DNA of 64,000 bases from CAYRPN01 sp964426135 (GCA_964426135.1 CAYRPN010000016.1:1-64000); one strand, 5' to 3'; shown: positions 1 to 9,156, counted from the first letter of the stretch. A program made the numbers and translations. The notes: generated from the letters alone by a model not told the origin.

Positions 1-30
1 AAAGTCAGAAGTTGACGCGCCCACGGGCTC

Positions 31-73
31 TGACTTTTGCATTTTGACTTTTGCATTCACTATTTTGACTTTT
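31..73. repeat. short AT-rich direct repeats
   Basis: Three close copies of a TGACTTTTGCATT-like unit (about 31-43, 45-57 and a partial one at 66-73) lie downstream of putA. The AT-rich composition contrasts with the GC-rich genes. I see no gene between 1 and 198. Confidence 0.5.
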
Positions 74-160
74 CCGATGCACACTTCTGTGCGCCGCGCG
101 CAGAAGTGACGGTGTCAGAATCTAAGGTCTGTGGGAAGCGATTTGCCTTGTGCATTTCCC

Positions 161-190
161 TCGGCCCCTGGCCCTCATCCCTTGGCCCTT
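161..190. repeat. CCCTTGGCCCT-type dispersed mini-repeat
   Basis: A pyrimidine-rich stretch built from CCTGGCCCTCATCCCTTGG-like units. A related array (TACCCTTGGCCC repeated) occurs at 51141-51176, so this is a dispersed non-coding repeat rather than part of a gene. Confidence 0.45.
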
Positions 191-198
191 CTCTCATC

Positions 199-3100
199 TC
201 ACATCCCCGGCGCAAACCCATGCCGCAGCGTGTTCTCGCTGCACGCGCGCGGCTCGACGAACTGCAGCAGGTAATCCCATCCGCCCGCCTTGCTCCCGAC
301 ACCCGACAAGCCGAAGCCGCCGAACGGCTGCCGCGCGACCAGCGCGCCGGTGATGCCGCGGTTGATGTAAAGATTGCCCACCCGGAACTCCCGCCGAGCC
401 CGGTCCAGGTGCGACGGCGTGCGCGTGAAAATGCCGCCGGTGAGCTTGTAATCCACGCCATTGGCCATCGCGATGGCTTCGTCGAAGGCCTTCGCTTTCA
501 TCACGGCCAGTACGGGACCGAAGATTTCCTCGTTGGCCAGCCGATGCTGTGGCGTGATGCCCGTGAAAATATGCGGAGGGATGAGACGCCGCGACATTTC
601 GGCGGCTACAGGTGTAATGGATCGACTCCCTCTCCCCCGGTCCGCCGGGGGAGAGGGTGGGGTGAGGGGGTTTCTCGTCGAAGTGAGCGGCTGCGATTGC
701 GAGGGCGAAGAAGAAGACACCCCCTCACCCCAGCCCTCTCCCCCCGAGCGGGGAGAGGGGGCCGGAGCGTGCGCGGCATCACCAACCGGATTCATGCCCT
801 CACCAAACACCATCTTCCCCTCACGTTTGCCGATCTCGACATACTCGCGAATCTTCGCCGCCGCCGCATCATCGATCACCGGCGGCACGTCCGTGCCCGG
901 ATCGAATGGGTCACCGACGCAGAGCGCCCTCGTCGCCTCGACCAGCCGCTTCACGAAGAGATCATGCACATCCTCCATGACAATGACGCGCGAACAGGCT
1001 GAGCATTTCTGCCCCGCGTAGCCGAATGCCGAGTCGCGCACGCCCAGCACCGCTTCATCGAGGTCGGCGGAACTGTCGACGATGATCGCATTCTTGCCGC
1101 CCATTTCGCAGATGACTTTCTTCACGTGCGGCTGCCCGGCGGGCGTCTGTCCGGCTGCGGCGATGATGTTCAGGCCTACCGCCTTGGAGCCGGTGAAAGC
1201 GATGATCGCCGTGCGCGGATCGCGCACCAGCGCGGCGCCGACCGTCTCGCCGATGCCGGGGACGAAATGCAGCACGTTCGCCGGCGCGCCCGCCTGATGC
1301 AGGATGTCGCACATCACCTTCGCGATGCCGGGCGTCTGCTCGGCGGGCTTGACCAGCACGGTGTTGCCCGTGACCAGCGCGGCGACCGTCATGCCGCAGC
1401 AGATCGCCAGCGGGAAGTTCCACGGGCTGATGACCACCGCCACGCCGCGCGGCTGATACCAGCTTTCATTTAACTCGCCGATGTACCGGCCAAGGCGTTT
1501 CGGCTGCATGAGGTCGACGGCGCCGCGGGCGTAGTACTCGCAGAAATCGATCGCTTCGCACACATCGGCATCGGCCTCGCGCCAAGGCTTGCTCGACTCG
1601 CGGATGATGATGCCGGAAAGCTCATCGCGCCGGGCACGCATGATCGCGGCGGCTTCCACCAATACCGCGGCGCGGCGGCGAATGTCGGTGTCGCGCCAGG
1701 CCGGGAAAACATCATGCGCCGCACGTAGTTGTGCGGTGGCCTGCTCGACGCTTGTGTCGTTCTTCACCGAGGCAACGACGGTTCGCGCGATGGCGGCGGC
1801 GAAAGCATCGCGCTGCCGCGTGTCAGAGAAATCACGCATCGGCTCATTGATGAACGGCCGGCCATCGCCGACCTCCGTTGGCGCGGGACTGAGGCGGTGT
1901 CGCTGCGCAAGTTCGTCCAGTCGGCGCGCGCCGCGGGTACTCGCCTGCGGCAAGGCCGAAGGTTCATCCGCCGCACCACGCGGCTGGGACAACAACTCAC
2001 CAATTCCCGCGTTTTCCATGAAGCCCGCGCGGAGCCAGGAGTTGTTCGACGTGTTCTCCAGCAGTCGGCGCACGAGGTACGCCATGCCGGGGATGATCGG
2101 GCCCACGGGGATGTATTCGCGCAGCCGCAGATCGCGCTGGATCGCCACTTCTTTCAGTTGCCCACCCATGCCGTGCAACATTTGAAGTTCCAGCGCTGAT
2201 GTCGGCAGCTTGCGCGATTCGAGCAGCGCCAGAGCGTGAGCGATGGAGCGCACATTGTGCGAGCCGAGCGCCAGCTTCACGCCGCCCTCGCCCGTCTTGC
2301 GCGGACAGGCGTCGATGAACGCGGCGCTCATCCGCTCGAAGCACGCATCGGTCTCCGGCTTCGTCGGCCAGACCGGCGAGAGCCAGCCCATCTGCTCCGC
2401 GTGGATCGTTTCGTAATCCCAGTACGCGCCCTTGACGAGGCGCACCGTGATCTGTCGGCCCGTGCGTTTGGCCCAGGCGATCATGTTGGCGGCGTCGATG
2501 TCGCCCGTGCGCAGGTACGCCTGCATTGCCAGCCCGCCGCCAAACTCGTACTTCTCGCTGCAGCGCCGGAACAGGTCGAGCGAGAGTTCCTTGTACCGCG
2601 CCTGCTCGATGTCGAAGTTGACGAACACGCCGTGGCGTTTCGCGGCGGTGAGCACCGGGCCGAGCGCATCGGTCAGCCGACCGATGGTCCGCTCGTAGTC
2701 GATCGGATTCGGGCTGGCGTCCAGTGACGTGATCTTGATGGAAACATTGACGCGCGGAATCGGGCCCAGGTGGTCGCCCTCCACGCGCGGCTGCACCGGC
2801 CAGCCTGCGACCTGATTCGGCAATGTTTCGATCAGGTCGAGATAGCGCTGGGCATAGGCGTGCGCTTCCTCCGCGCTGACGCATGCTTCGCCGAGCAGAT
2901 CGACACTGAAGGCGGCGCCGTGCTTCCAGAGCTTGCGCAGCGCGGGCAGGGCGCTGGTCGCGTCCTCGCCGGCGATGAACCGCCGCGCCATCGTGCGAAT
3001 TTGCCGCGAAATCACCTCCGCGGTGATGCCCTTCAAGAACCGCCCCGCGGTGATCGCCAGGCCCATGCCGCGCGGCGCCGAAAGCCCCGGCTGCGACAGG

Positions 3101-3345
3101 TACTCGACCAGATGGTCATACACCTTCTTCGCCGTGGTCAGCGTCGGAAAGACATCGACGAATCGGAAAAGCTGAGTCTTGAATGCTTCATCCTGCGTGG
3201 CCCATTCCATCAGGCGATCGGACCACGACGTGGCGCCGAAGAAGCCGCCGCGGCAGTCGCGAGCCTGCTGCAGCATCTCGGCGCCGATCTCCTGCGTCCG
3301 CTGTTCGATCTGATGAAAGTCGTGCGGCATGGGAGTCCATTTCAA
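199..3345 (-). CDS. putA: bifunctional proline dehydrogenase / pyrroline-5-carboxylate dehydrogenase (PutA-like)
   Basis: About 1048 residues. The protein oxidises proline to glutamate in two steps. The N-terminal half carries proline dehydrogenase (TIM barrel) features such as VNFDIEQARYKELSLDLF, RLVKGAYWDYE and LGSHNVRS. The C-terminal half is an aldehyde dehydrogenase with ISPWNFPLAI, FTGSKAVG, the catalytic Cys in GQKCSACSR, and EEIFGPVL. There is no N-terminal ribbon-helix-helix DNA-binding domain, so it is the enzyme-only type. The ALDH half has an odd insertion of about 60 residues (roughly residues 850-911), low complexity and rich in S, P, G and R, encoded by a pair of inverted REP-like repeats (627-761), just before the RLIPPHIFTGI strand. 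The start is uncertain: ATG at 3345 or at 3330 (MPHDFHQ). It is divergent from cmk. Confidence 0.93.
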   Translation of the reverse strand: MKWTPMPHDFHQIEQRTQEIGAEMLQQARDCRGGFFGATSWSDRLMEWATQDEAFKTQLFRFVDVFPTLTTAKKVYDHLVEYLSQPGLSAPRGMGLAITAGRFLKGITAEVISRQIRTMARRFIAGEDATSALPALRKLWKHGAAFSVDLLGEACVSAEEAHAYAQRYLDLIETLPNQVAGWPVQPRVEGDHLGPIPRVNVSIKITSLDASPNPIDYERTIGRLTDALGPVLTAAKRHGVFVNFDIEQARYKELSLDLFRRCSEKYEFGGGLAMQAYLRTGDIDAANMIAWAKRTGRQITVRLVKGAYWDYETIHAEQMGWLSPVWPTKPETDACFERMSAAFIDACPRKTGEGGVKLALGSHNVRSIAHALALLESRKLPTSALELQMLHGMGGQLKEVAIQRDLRLREYIPVGPIIPGMAYLVRRLLENTSNNSWLRAGFMENAGIGELLSQPRGAADEPSALPQASTRGARRLDELAQRHRLSPAPTEVGDGRPFINEPMRDFSDTRQRDAFAAAIARTVVASVKNDTSVEQATAQLRAAHDVFPAWRDTDIRRRAAVLVEAAAIMRARRDELSGIIIRESSKPWREADADVCEAIDFCEYYARGAVDLMQPKRLGRYIGELNESWYQPRGVAVVISPWNFPLAICCGMTVAALVTGNTVLVKPAEQTPGIAKVMCDILHQAGAPANVLHFVPGIGETVGAALVRDPRTAIIAFTGSKAVGLNIIAAAGQTPAGQPHVKKVICEMGGKNAIIVDSSADLDEAVLGVRDSAFGYAGQKCSACSRVIVMEDVHDLFVKRLVEATRALCVGDPFDPGTDVPPVIDDAAAAKIREYVEIGKREGKMVFGEGMNPVGDAAHAPAPSPRSGGEGWGEGVSSSSPSQSQPLTSTRNPLTPPSPPADRGRGSRSITPVAAEMSRRLIPPHIFTGITPQHRLANEEIFGPVLAVMKAKAFDEAIAMANGVDYKLTGGIFTRTPSHLDRARREFRVGNLYINRGITGALVARQPFGGFGLSGVGSKAGGWDYLLQFVEPRACSENTLRHGFAPGM
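627..761. repeat. paired inverted REP-like repeat inside putA
   Basis: Two copies of a unit of the form CCCTCTCCCC-loop-GGGGAGAGGG followed by TGGGGTGAGGGGG lie in opposite orientation at 627-670 and 720-761, separated by about 50 bases. Each copy is itself a hairpin, and the pair can fold on itself. Single relatives occur at 40601-40635 and 41211-41250. Here the doublet is entirely inside the putA reading frame and keeps it open. Confidence 0.85.
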
Positions 3346-3448
3346 ATTGAAAAACGAAAAATTGCAATTTTCATTCTGGATTCATCATCATCTCCTCACG
3401 TCTTCACCCCCTCATCCTCTCGCCGTCCTTGTGTTAAACTTCACTCCA

Positions 3449-4237
3449 ATGGATCCGCTCATCATCACGCTCGATGGTCCCGCCGGCTCCGGGAAATCCA
3501 CCGTCGCCCGACAGCTCGCCAAGCGTCTGGGTCTGGAGTTTCTCGACACCGGCGCGATGTACCGCGGCATCACCGCGCAGGTGCTCGACGATGGCATCGA
3601 CCCGAAGTCGAGTCCGCAGGCGGTCGCTGATTTCGCGAGGGACTGCACGATCCGCTTCGACTGGAAGAGCGATCCGCCGAGGCTCTACATCAACAACCGC
3701 GACGTCACGATGCGTCTGCGCGATTCCGACGTCACCGGCAATGTCAGCGAAGTGGCGGCGATGCCGGACGTGCGCCGCGTGCTGGTGAAGGAACAGCGGC
3801 ACATCGGGCACGAGCATCCGCGTCTGGTGACCGAAGGCCGCGACCAGGGTTCGGTCGTGTTCCCCCATGCGCAGGCGAAGTTCTACGTCGAAGCGAAGGC
3901 GGAAGTGCGTGCCCAGCGCCGCGCGGCCCAGTTGCGCGCCGAGGGCCGGGACGCCGACGAACGCGTGATCCTCCAGCAGATCGTCGCCCGCGATCACAAG
4001 GACAGCCACCGCGCGAGCGATCCCCTGATCCGTCCCGCCGACGCGGAGACGATTGACACCTCGAATCTCTCACTGGAGCAGGTGATCGATCTGCTTGAGA
4101 AGAAGGTGCGCCAGCGCGTGAAGCCGGCTGCTCAGGTCCAGGCGGCTCCGCAGGTCGTCATCGCCGAGGGCGTCGTGCCCACAGGCAAGCCGGGGGCCAA
4201 GCCGGGGGCCAAGCCGGGGGCGGGGGTTCGCCGGTGA
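3449..4237 (+). CDS. cmk: cytidylate kinase
   Basis: 262 residues from ATG 3449. The protein phosphorylates CMP/dCMP in the cytoplasm. It starts with the family P-loop (ITLDGPAGSGKSTVARQLA), followed by FLDTGAMYRGIT, VTEGRDQGSVVFP and the usual basic LRAEGRD region; D and R residues of the CMP site are present. The in-frame stretch upstream of 3449 lacks family similarity, so the ATG leading directly into MDPLIITLDG is preferred. The C-terminus is extended by about 35 residues ending in a repeated GKPGAKPGAKPGA tail encoded by a 12-base tandem repeat, which is not typical of Cmk. The stop overlaps the GTG start of plsC (GTGA), which indicates translational coupling. Confidence 0.95.
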   Translation: MDPLIITLDGPAGSGKSTVARQLAKRLGLEFLDTGAMYRGITAQVLDDGIDPKSSPQAVADFARDCTIRFDWKSDPPRLYINNRDVTMRLRDSDVTGNVSEVAAMPDVRRVLVKEQRHIGHEHPRLVTEGRDQGSVVFPHAQAKFYVEAKAEVRAQRRAAQLRAEGRDADERVILQQIVARDHKDSHRASDPLIRPADAETIDTSNLSLEQVIDLLEKKVRQRVKPAAQVQAAPQVVIAEGVVPTGKPGAKPGAKPGAGVRR

Positions 4238-4914
4238 CGGACGTGACGCTGCGCCAGCTTGTGGCTGCTTCGCCGCGAGGTTCGTGGCTTCAATTCCTGT
4301 GGTGGCAGCTTCTCAAGGCTCCATGCACCGCGTGGTACAAGCTGTTCTATCGATTGCGGGTTGAAGGGAATGAGCATTTGCCGCGCACCGGACCGGTGCT
4401 CATCGTTTCCAATCACGAGTCATTTCTCGACCCGGTGCTTGTCGGCCTGTCGTGTTCGCCGCGGCCGATTTACACCATGGCGCGGTCTTCGCTCTTTCGC
4501 TTTCCGATGGGGCAGTTGATTCGCTCGGTCAACGGGATTCCGGTGGATCGCGGCACAGCGGACCTGACCTCCATCCGCCGGTGCATCGACGTGCTGAAGC
4601 AGGGCAAGGCTCTGGGGATCTTTCCCGAAGGCACGCGCAGCGAAGAGGGTGCGATGAAAAAATTTCGCGGCGGGACGATGCTGCTGATCAAGCGGGCGAA
4701 GCCGATGGTGGCGCCGCTGGCGATCGCGGGGAGTTTCGAGACGTGGCCGCGAAGCAGGAAACTGCCGCATCTGACAGGGCGTATCAAGGTGCGATTCGCG
4801 CCTCCGATCGCGGCGGAGACATTGATCGAGATGGGCGAGGAGGCGGCGCTGGAGTCGCTGCGGGTGAAAGTTCAGGAGATGCGCGATGAGCTACGGGAAG
4901 GGATGAAGAAGTAA
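4234..4914 (+). CDS. plsC: 1-acyl-sn-glycerol-3-phosphate acyltransferase
   Basis: 226 residues from a GTG that overlaps the cmk stop. It is a PlsC-type membrane-associated acyltransferase of phospholipid synthesis (lysophosphatidate to phosphatidate). The NHxxxxD box is seen in SNHESFLDPVLVG, the second block in VNGIPVDRG, and the FPEGTRS substrate-binding block in GIFPEGTRSEEG, followed by APLAIAG. Length is normal for the family. A cmk-plsC pairing is common in bacteria. The assignment to acylglycerol-phosphate rather than another lysophospholipid acceptor is by family only. Confidence 0.92.
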   Translation: MTDVTLRQLVAASPRGSWLQFLWWQLLKAPCTAWYKLFYRLRVEGNEHLPRTGPVLIVSNHESFLDPVLVGLSCSPRPIYTMARSSLFRFPMGQLIRSVNGIPVDRGTADLTSIRRCIDVLKQGKALGIFPEGTRSEEGAMKKFRGGTMLLIKRAKPMVAPLAIAGSFETWPRSRKLPHLTGRIKVRFAPPIAAETLIEMGEEAALESLRVKVQEMRDELREGMKK

Positions 4915-4973
4915 AAAGACTCTTCGTTCAGCGGCGGGCCAAAGGCTCGGCGGCGGCCCGCGCGGCCCCCGGC

Positions 4974-5375
4974 TCAGTCATATCGGAACACACCCTTGCG
5001 CCACGCGTAGACAAACGCGATGATGCTGGTGAGCACGAAGAAAAGCATGCGGGCGAGGAAGAGCGGGCTGAGGCCCGACTCGCTGGTGAGACTGGGGAAC
5101 ACGGTGGCCCACGGATAGAGGAAGACGATTTCCACGTCGAACACGAGGAACGTCATGGCGACGATGTAGAAACGGACGTTGAACCGGCGGCGCGCGGTGC
5201 CGATGGGATTCACGCCTGATTCGTAGGTGGAGCCTTTGATGTCGCCCTTGCGGCTGGGGCCGATGATGTGCGTGAGCACGAGGTTGCCCACGCCGAAGGC
5301 GATCGCCATCAGCAGCAGCACGCCGAGTGGGGCGTAGTGACTGAACGAGTCGGCATTCGCAAGCATGAACGGCAT
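4974..5375 (-). CDS. nuoA: NADH-quinone oxidoreductase subunit A
   Basis: 133 residues from ATG 5375, which has GGAG eight bases upstream; a longer frame to 5411 would run almost to the stop of the upstream gene. NuoA is a three-helix membrane subunit of complex I. The hallmark segments are YESGVNPIGTARRRFNVRFY, then FLVFDVEIVFLYPW and a C-terminal third helix. The other nuo genes are not adjacent: the upstream neighbour is a glycosyltransferase on the same strand, about 36 bases away, and the downstream neighbour is plsC, convergent. The gene is therefore detached from the usual nuoABC order. Confidence 0.93.
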   Translation of the reverse strand: MPFMLANADSFSHYAPLGVLLLMAIAFGVGNLVLTHIIGPSRKGDIKGSTYESGVNPIGTARRRFNVRFYIVAMTFLVFDVEIVFLYPWATVFPSLTSESGLSPLFLARMLFFVLTSIIAFVYAWRKGVFRYD

Positions 5376-5411
5376 TTCGCAAAGCTCCAGAAGGCGGCGG
5401 CAGTTTAGCAT

Positions 5412-6686
5412 TTAGCCGGCGGGCTTGCCCGCCGAGGGGCCCACTGCCTCCAGCAATTCGCACGTTCTCTCATTGGCGTGGGAATCGCGAACCTTCCTCG
5501 CGAAGGTCGCGCACGCCGTCTTCACGTCGCCGGAATCGAGCAGCGTTCGCAGCGCATCCGCCACGCGCTTGCCTTTGAATCGGCTCGGCACGACGAAGGT
5601 GCCCACGCCCAGCCGCTGCAATCGCGCGACGTTGTCCGGTTGATCGAAACCCAGCGGCATGACCAACTGCGGAATGCCCGCGGCGAGCGCCTGGGCACAG
5701 GTGCCGATGCCTCCGTGATGAGCGATCGCCGCACAGCGCGGCAAGACCTGCGAGAAGGGCACATACGGCAAGTGCAGCACGTGGTCCGGCAGTTTCGCCG
5801 GCAACTGTTCAGGATAGCGCGACAACAGGAGCGCGCGGCGATTCAACAATCGCGCCGCCTCGATGCCCGCCGCGAAAAAGCGATCCGCCTGGCGATTCGC
5901 CGAGCCGGGCGTGAACACGATCGGCGGCGAGCCGGCTTGCAGGAAAGCCTCCAGCGAGGGGTCGAGCTCGTGATGCCCGGCTTCATCAAAAAGCGGAAAC
6001 CCGGTGAGCTTCAGTTGTGCAGGCCAGTCGGGCTGCGGCGGGCCGAACCAGTCTGGGAACAGTCCGATCACTCGCTGCGGCGAATGCATCCACGATCGGA
6101 ACACGCGCGAAACGCCGGGCAAGCCCAACTCGCGCCGCCAGCGATTGAGCAGCGGCACCATGTGCGGATCGGCGAAAACCTTGTCAACGAGCCACCACAT
6201 CGCACGCTTCATGAAGCGAGGCATCCACGACAGATCGCGCCCCGGCAGATGCACGGGCTGCTGATGGTCCGAGCGGAACACCGCCGGCGCCAGGTGCAGC
6301 GTGGCGGCGGGCGTGTGATGCTTGTCCTCGAAGACGCGCGCGTGAAATGCAATGCCGTGGCCCACCAGCACGCTGCGGCCGGGCTGATGGATGCGGGCGA
6401 TGGCATCGTAGCCCTCGCGCATCATCCGTGCGGCGATGCCGAGCACAACTTTCAGTCCTCGCCGCGGATGCCAGAGATCAGGATCCTGCGTGACGCGATT
6501 GAAATCCTCTTCGGTGCCGATGCCGACGTAGCTGGCGCCGGACGCTTCGATGAGTTTCTGAAAGGTCGGGCCGGAAATGATGGAGACCTCGTGCCCGCGC
6601 TGTTGCAGGATTCGGCCGAGGCCGACGTACGGATGCACATCGCCGCTGGAGCCGACTGGCGTGAGGATGAAATGCCTGGAGTTCAC
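5412..6686 (-). CDS. GT1-family glycosyltransferase (MGT/UGT-like)
   Basis: 424 residues from GTG 6686 (VNSRHFILTPVGSSGDVHP), chosen because the start of the GT-B fold follows at once; the open frame upstream shows no similarity. The N-terminal GSSGDVHPYVGLGRIL block and C-terminal HHGGIGTCAQALAAGIP plus MPLGFDQPDNVARL are the acceptor and nucleotide-sugar donor motifs of the glucuronosyl/macrolide glycosyltransferase group. It probably transfers a sugar from a UDP- or TDP-sugar to a lipid or small molecule; the acceptor cannot be deduced. It may be co-transcribed with nuoA downstream. Confidence 0.9.
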   Translation of the reverse strand: MNSRHFILTPVGSSGDVHPYVGLGRILQQRGHEVSIISGPTFQKLIEASGASYVGIGTEEDFNRVTQDPDLWHPRRGLKVVLGIAARMMREGYDAIARIHQPGRSVLVGHGIAFHARVFEDKHHTPAATLHLAPAVFRSDHQQPVHLPGRDLSWMPRFMKRAMWWLVDKVFADPHMVPLLNRWRRELGLPGVSRVFRSWMHSPQRVIGLFPDWFGPPQPDWPAQLKLTGFPLFDEAGHHELDPSLEAFLQAGSPPIVFTPGSANRQADRFFAAGIEAARLLNRRALLLSRYPEQLPAKLPDHVLHLPYVPFSQVLPRCAAIAHHGGIGTCAQALAAGIPQLVMPLGFDQPDNVARLQRLGVGTFVVPSRFKGKRVADALRTLLDSGDVKTACATFARKVRDSHANERTCELLEAVGPSAGKPAG

Positions 6687-6778
6687 AGTGCGGATGGTAG
6701 CAGGGCGAGCACAGTGACCGATGGCGCGCTCCTTCGCGCGGGCCTGCCGGCACGTCCTGGCATCAGGGCATCCGCAGA

Positions 6779-8179
6779 TCAAATCACGAAGAACGATGCC
6801 ACGGTCATCATCAGGATGAGCGCGAGGAAGAACTGCACCACGAGGATGACGATCAGCAGCATCGTGACCTCCCAGAAGTTCAGGTCGAAAAGCTTCGCCA
6901 GCGGCAACCCTACAACGACGATGCGCACGAACCACGTGAGCATCATCCCGGTGCCCAGCGTGGCGGACATGATCGTGTCGTTGATCCAGTCGCAGATCGC
7001 CATCGGTCCGATCACCAGGCCCGTCAGTTTCAGCAGAGTCGTCTGAAGCGAGCCGAAGCCGATGTCGAGCACCTTCGCGGCGACCATGCAGCAGAACAGG
7101 ATGATCGGAACCATGACGATCGCTTGGAACGCAAGCGAGTAAAACGCCAGAATCAGCGGCGAAACCGAGAACCCCTTCTTTTTCTTCACCGCGGCCAGCG
7201 CCAGCGAACTGCGCGACGCGACGAGTTTGCGCTTCGCCTTGGCGGCCTCACGCTCCGCGGTCTTGGACTTCTCGATATCGGTGGGTGCTGGTTCGGGTGG
7301 CGGTAGCGGTGCGGTTGCGGCCTTATCCTTCTCCGCGGGCGCTTGGGGATCCGCCGGCGGAGCCTTCGGCTGCTTCAGAATTTCCAGCAACTGGTCCGCT
7401 TCCGGGTTCCCTTTGATCGAATCCTGATCGACGATCGTTTCCTCCATCTCGCTGGCCGGGATCTCGGAAGGATCGCCTTCGTCAACGGAAGGGCGGCCGA
7501 AGAAATTGTTTCGCGGCACCGGCTTTGCAATGGCCGCATCTTCCTCTTCATTCAACGCGCCCATGCCTCCATACGCGCGCAGAATGGTGAAAAGGATGCC
7601 GACCGCGATCATCGCAACGGGAACGTACAGGTCGATGAACTTGTAGTTCGTTTCATCGTCCGTCGTTCTGCGTCGCGGCCGCGACGATGTGTTGGGGCGT
7701 CCCTCCGAACCGAGTTGGGCATCATCATCCGGATCGTGATGGGCATCGTCCTCGCTTGCAGGCGGCGTCGTTGCGAGAACCGCTGAAGTCTGCAGTTTTC
7801 TGCCTGACTTTCGGTTGTAGCCGCAACGGATGCACAGGACGGCCTCCACTTTCATCGGGGCGTGACAAGCGGGACAGGTGCCCGATGCCGCCGGTGAATG
7901 TGCATCGTTCAGATCGAGCGGCAAAGCGCCCAAGGCGGCCTCCGAACGCGCATCGGGTTCCGACGATTCAGCGAAATGAGGGGGCTCCTCAAGTTCGAAT
8001 GGATTGCTCTCAGACTTTACTTCCTGTGGCGGCGGCGCCGGGTCACCGTTCGCGGCCGCCGGCATCGGGAAAGACATCCCGCAGACGCACTTCACTTTGC
8101 GTCCTGCCAACTCCGCGCGCCAGCGAAGGCGCTTGCCGCAGGAAGGGCACGAGATCGATTCGTTGGGTTGGCTCGGCAT
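6779..8179 (-). CDS. zinc-ribbon protein with C-terminal membrane domain
   Basis: 466 residues from ATG 8179 (MPSQPNES), preferred over an upstream in-frame ATG because the first zinc ribbon begins immediately. There are two cysteine knuckle sites: CPSCGKRLRW paired with CVCG (about residues 10-35), and CPACHAPMKVE paired with CIRCGYN (about 100-125). A long charged and Pro/Ala-rich linker contains one isolated hydrophobic segment (VAMIAVGILFTILRAYGG). The last 130 residues hold about four hydrophobic helices ending at the C-terminus. This layout is common in planctomycete membrane proteins of unknown role. Function not assigned. Confidence 0.75.
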   Translation of the reverse strand: MPSQPNESISCPSCGKRLRWRAELAGRKVKCVCGMSFPMPAAANGDPAPPPQEVKSESNPFELEEPPHFAESSEPDARSEAALGALPLDLNDAHSPAASGTCPACHAPMKVEAVLCIRCGYNRKSGRKLQTSAVLATTPPASEDDAHHDPDDDAQLGSEGRPNTSSRPRRRTTDDETNYKFIDLYVPVAMIAVGILFTILRAYGGMGALNEEEDAAIAKPVPRNNFFGRPSVDEGDPSEIPASEMEETIVDQDSIKGNPEADQLLEILKQPKAPPADPQAPAEKDKAATAPLPPPEPAPTDIEKSKTAEREAAKAKRKLVASRSSLALAAVKKKKGFSVSPLILAFYSLAFQAIVMVPIILFCCMVAAKVLDIGFGSLQTTLLKLTGLVIGPMAICDWINDTIMSATLGTGMMLTWFVRIVVVGLPLAKLFDLNFWEVTMLLIVILVVQFFLALILMMTVASFFVI

Positions 8180-8418
8180 GCGAGAAGTCTCCGGAATGCA
8201 GCCGGTGAAAACATCGCAGACGAACATGAAAATGTCAATCGTTCTGCGAAGCGTTCACACCACCGTCATCGTCCCCGTCTGCCTCGCGAAGCCTTGCGTC
8301 AGCACGTACGTCGCGTTGATGATGGAAGTGAACGTCAGCGTGACAATGCCCGCGCCGCTTCCTCCACGTCGACTTGGTGGTACGCCTGTCGAGCACGAAG
8401 TCGCGCCATGCGGGGAAG

Positions 8419-8492
8419 TGGGCGATGCAGGACTCGAACCCGCGACATCCTCCGTGTAAAGGAGGCGCTCTAGCCAACTGAGCTAATCGCCC
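8419..8492 (-). tRNA. tRNA-Val (anticodon TAC)
   Basis: Reading the minus strand from 8492, the acceptor stem GGGCGAT pairs with ATCGCCC, with discriminator A at 8419. The D arm (AGCTCAGTTGGCTAGAGC), an anticodon stem CCTCC/GGAGG flanking a loop with TAC, and a T arm with GGTTCGAGTCC are all present. CCA is not encoded. Length is 74 nt. Confidence 0.96.
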
Positions 8493-8501
8493 GATGTGTG
8501 C

Positions 8502-8507
8502 ATTCTA
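8502..8507 (-). promoter_or_regulatory. possible -10 box of tRNA-Val(TAC)
   Basis: On the minus strand TAGAAT lies about 10 bases upstream of the tRNA 5' end (reads ATTCTA on the plus strand). No convincing -35 hexamer was found. Confidence 0.35.
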
Positions 8508-8637
8508 TCCTTTGACGCGGCTCAGGTCATCGTTGTGTTGTCGACCCGCCTTGGGCTGGCTGGTTCGAGGGATAGGCGCGGGGCGTTTGGCAGGCTACAA
8601 TACCAAGGCCCACCTGCACTCCGTCAAGGATTCCTAC

Positions 8638-9156
8638 ATGAAGCCCATCTTCCACGCTCTGCTGCTCATCGTGTCGCTTGCAATCGCATCGTCGTTCGCG
8701 ACGGCTGCCGAGGATGCGCCTAAGAAGGAAACTCCCAAGAAGGAAGTTCCCAAGAAGGAGAAGAAGCCGGAGACCACGATCGAGTGGACGGAGATCAAGA
8801 CCGATTCCGGCCCGCTGAAGAAGCCGGAGTATCGCGCGGGGCAGAAAAAGGTCGAGCCGACATCGGTGGAGTTCGATGTTGAGGCGCAGGGTTTCCGCGT
8901 CAAGATCAAGGCGGAGGCGCTTGAGGACGCGAAGGGCGGTTCCATGCGTGCGGTGCTGCTGAAGAAGGAAGGCACCGGCGAGAAGGCGAAGTTCCGTTCC
9001 GCAGGCAATCTCGGCAGCATCCGCGCTGGCGGCGAGATCGCCAAGGTGTTCGCTGGAGCGGGCACTTACAAGATCGAACTCGAAGGCGACAAGGTCAAGT
9101 ACGAAGTCGTCGTGGAAGCCGCGGAGAAGAAGACGGCCGAGACCAAGGAAAAGTGA
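8638..9156 (+). CDS. secreted lysine-rich protein of unknown function
   Basis: 172 residues from ATG 8638, which has AAGGA about eight bases upstream. The first 23 residues form a signal peptide (MKPIFHALLLIVSLAIASSF then ATA-A). A run of PKKE repeats follows (about residues 28-45), then a soluble domain of about 125 residues that is K, E and G rich. No family was recognised. The gene stands alone between the tRNA and a repeat-bearing intergenic region. Confidence 0.7.
   Translation: MKPIFHALLLIVSLAIASSFATAAEDAPKKETPKKEVPKKEKKPETTIEWTEIKTDSGPLKKPEYRAGQKKVEPTSVEFDVEAQGFRVKIKAEALEDAKGGSMRAVLLKKEGTGEKAKFRSAGNLGSIRAGGEIAKVFAGAGTYKIELEGDKVKYEVVVEAAEKKTAETKEK

Noticed and set aside
37..1002. Plus-strand frame across the end of putA
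   Set aside because: It is antisense to the ALDH domain and includes the REP-like doublet; no family similarity.
5478..7046. Plus-strand open frame opposite the GT1 gene and the end of the zinc-ribbon gene
   Set aside because: It crosses two supported minus-strand genes and has the composition of an antisense frame.
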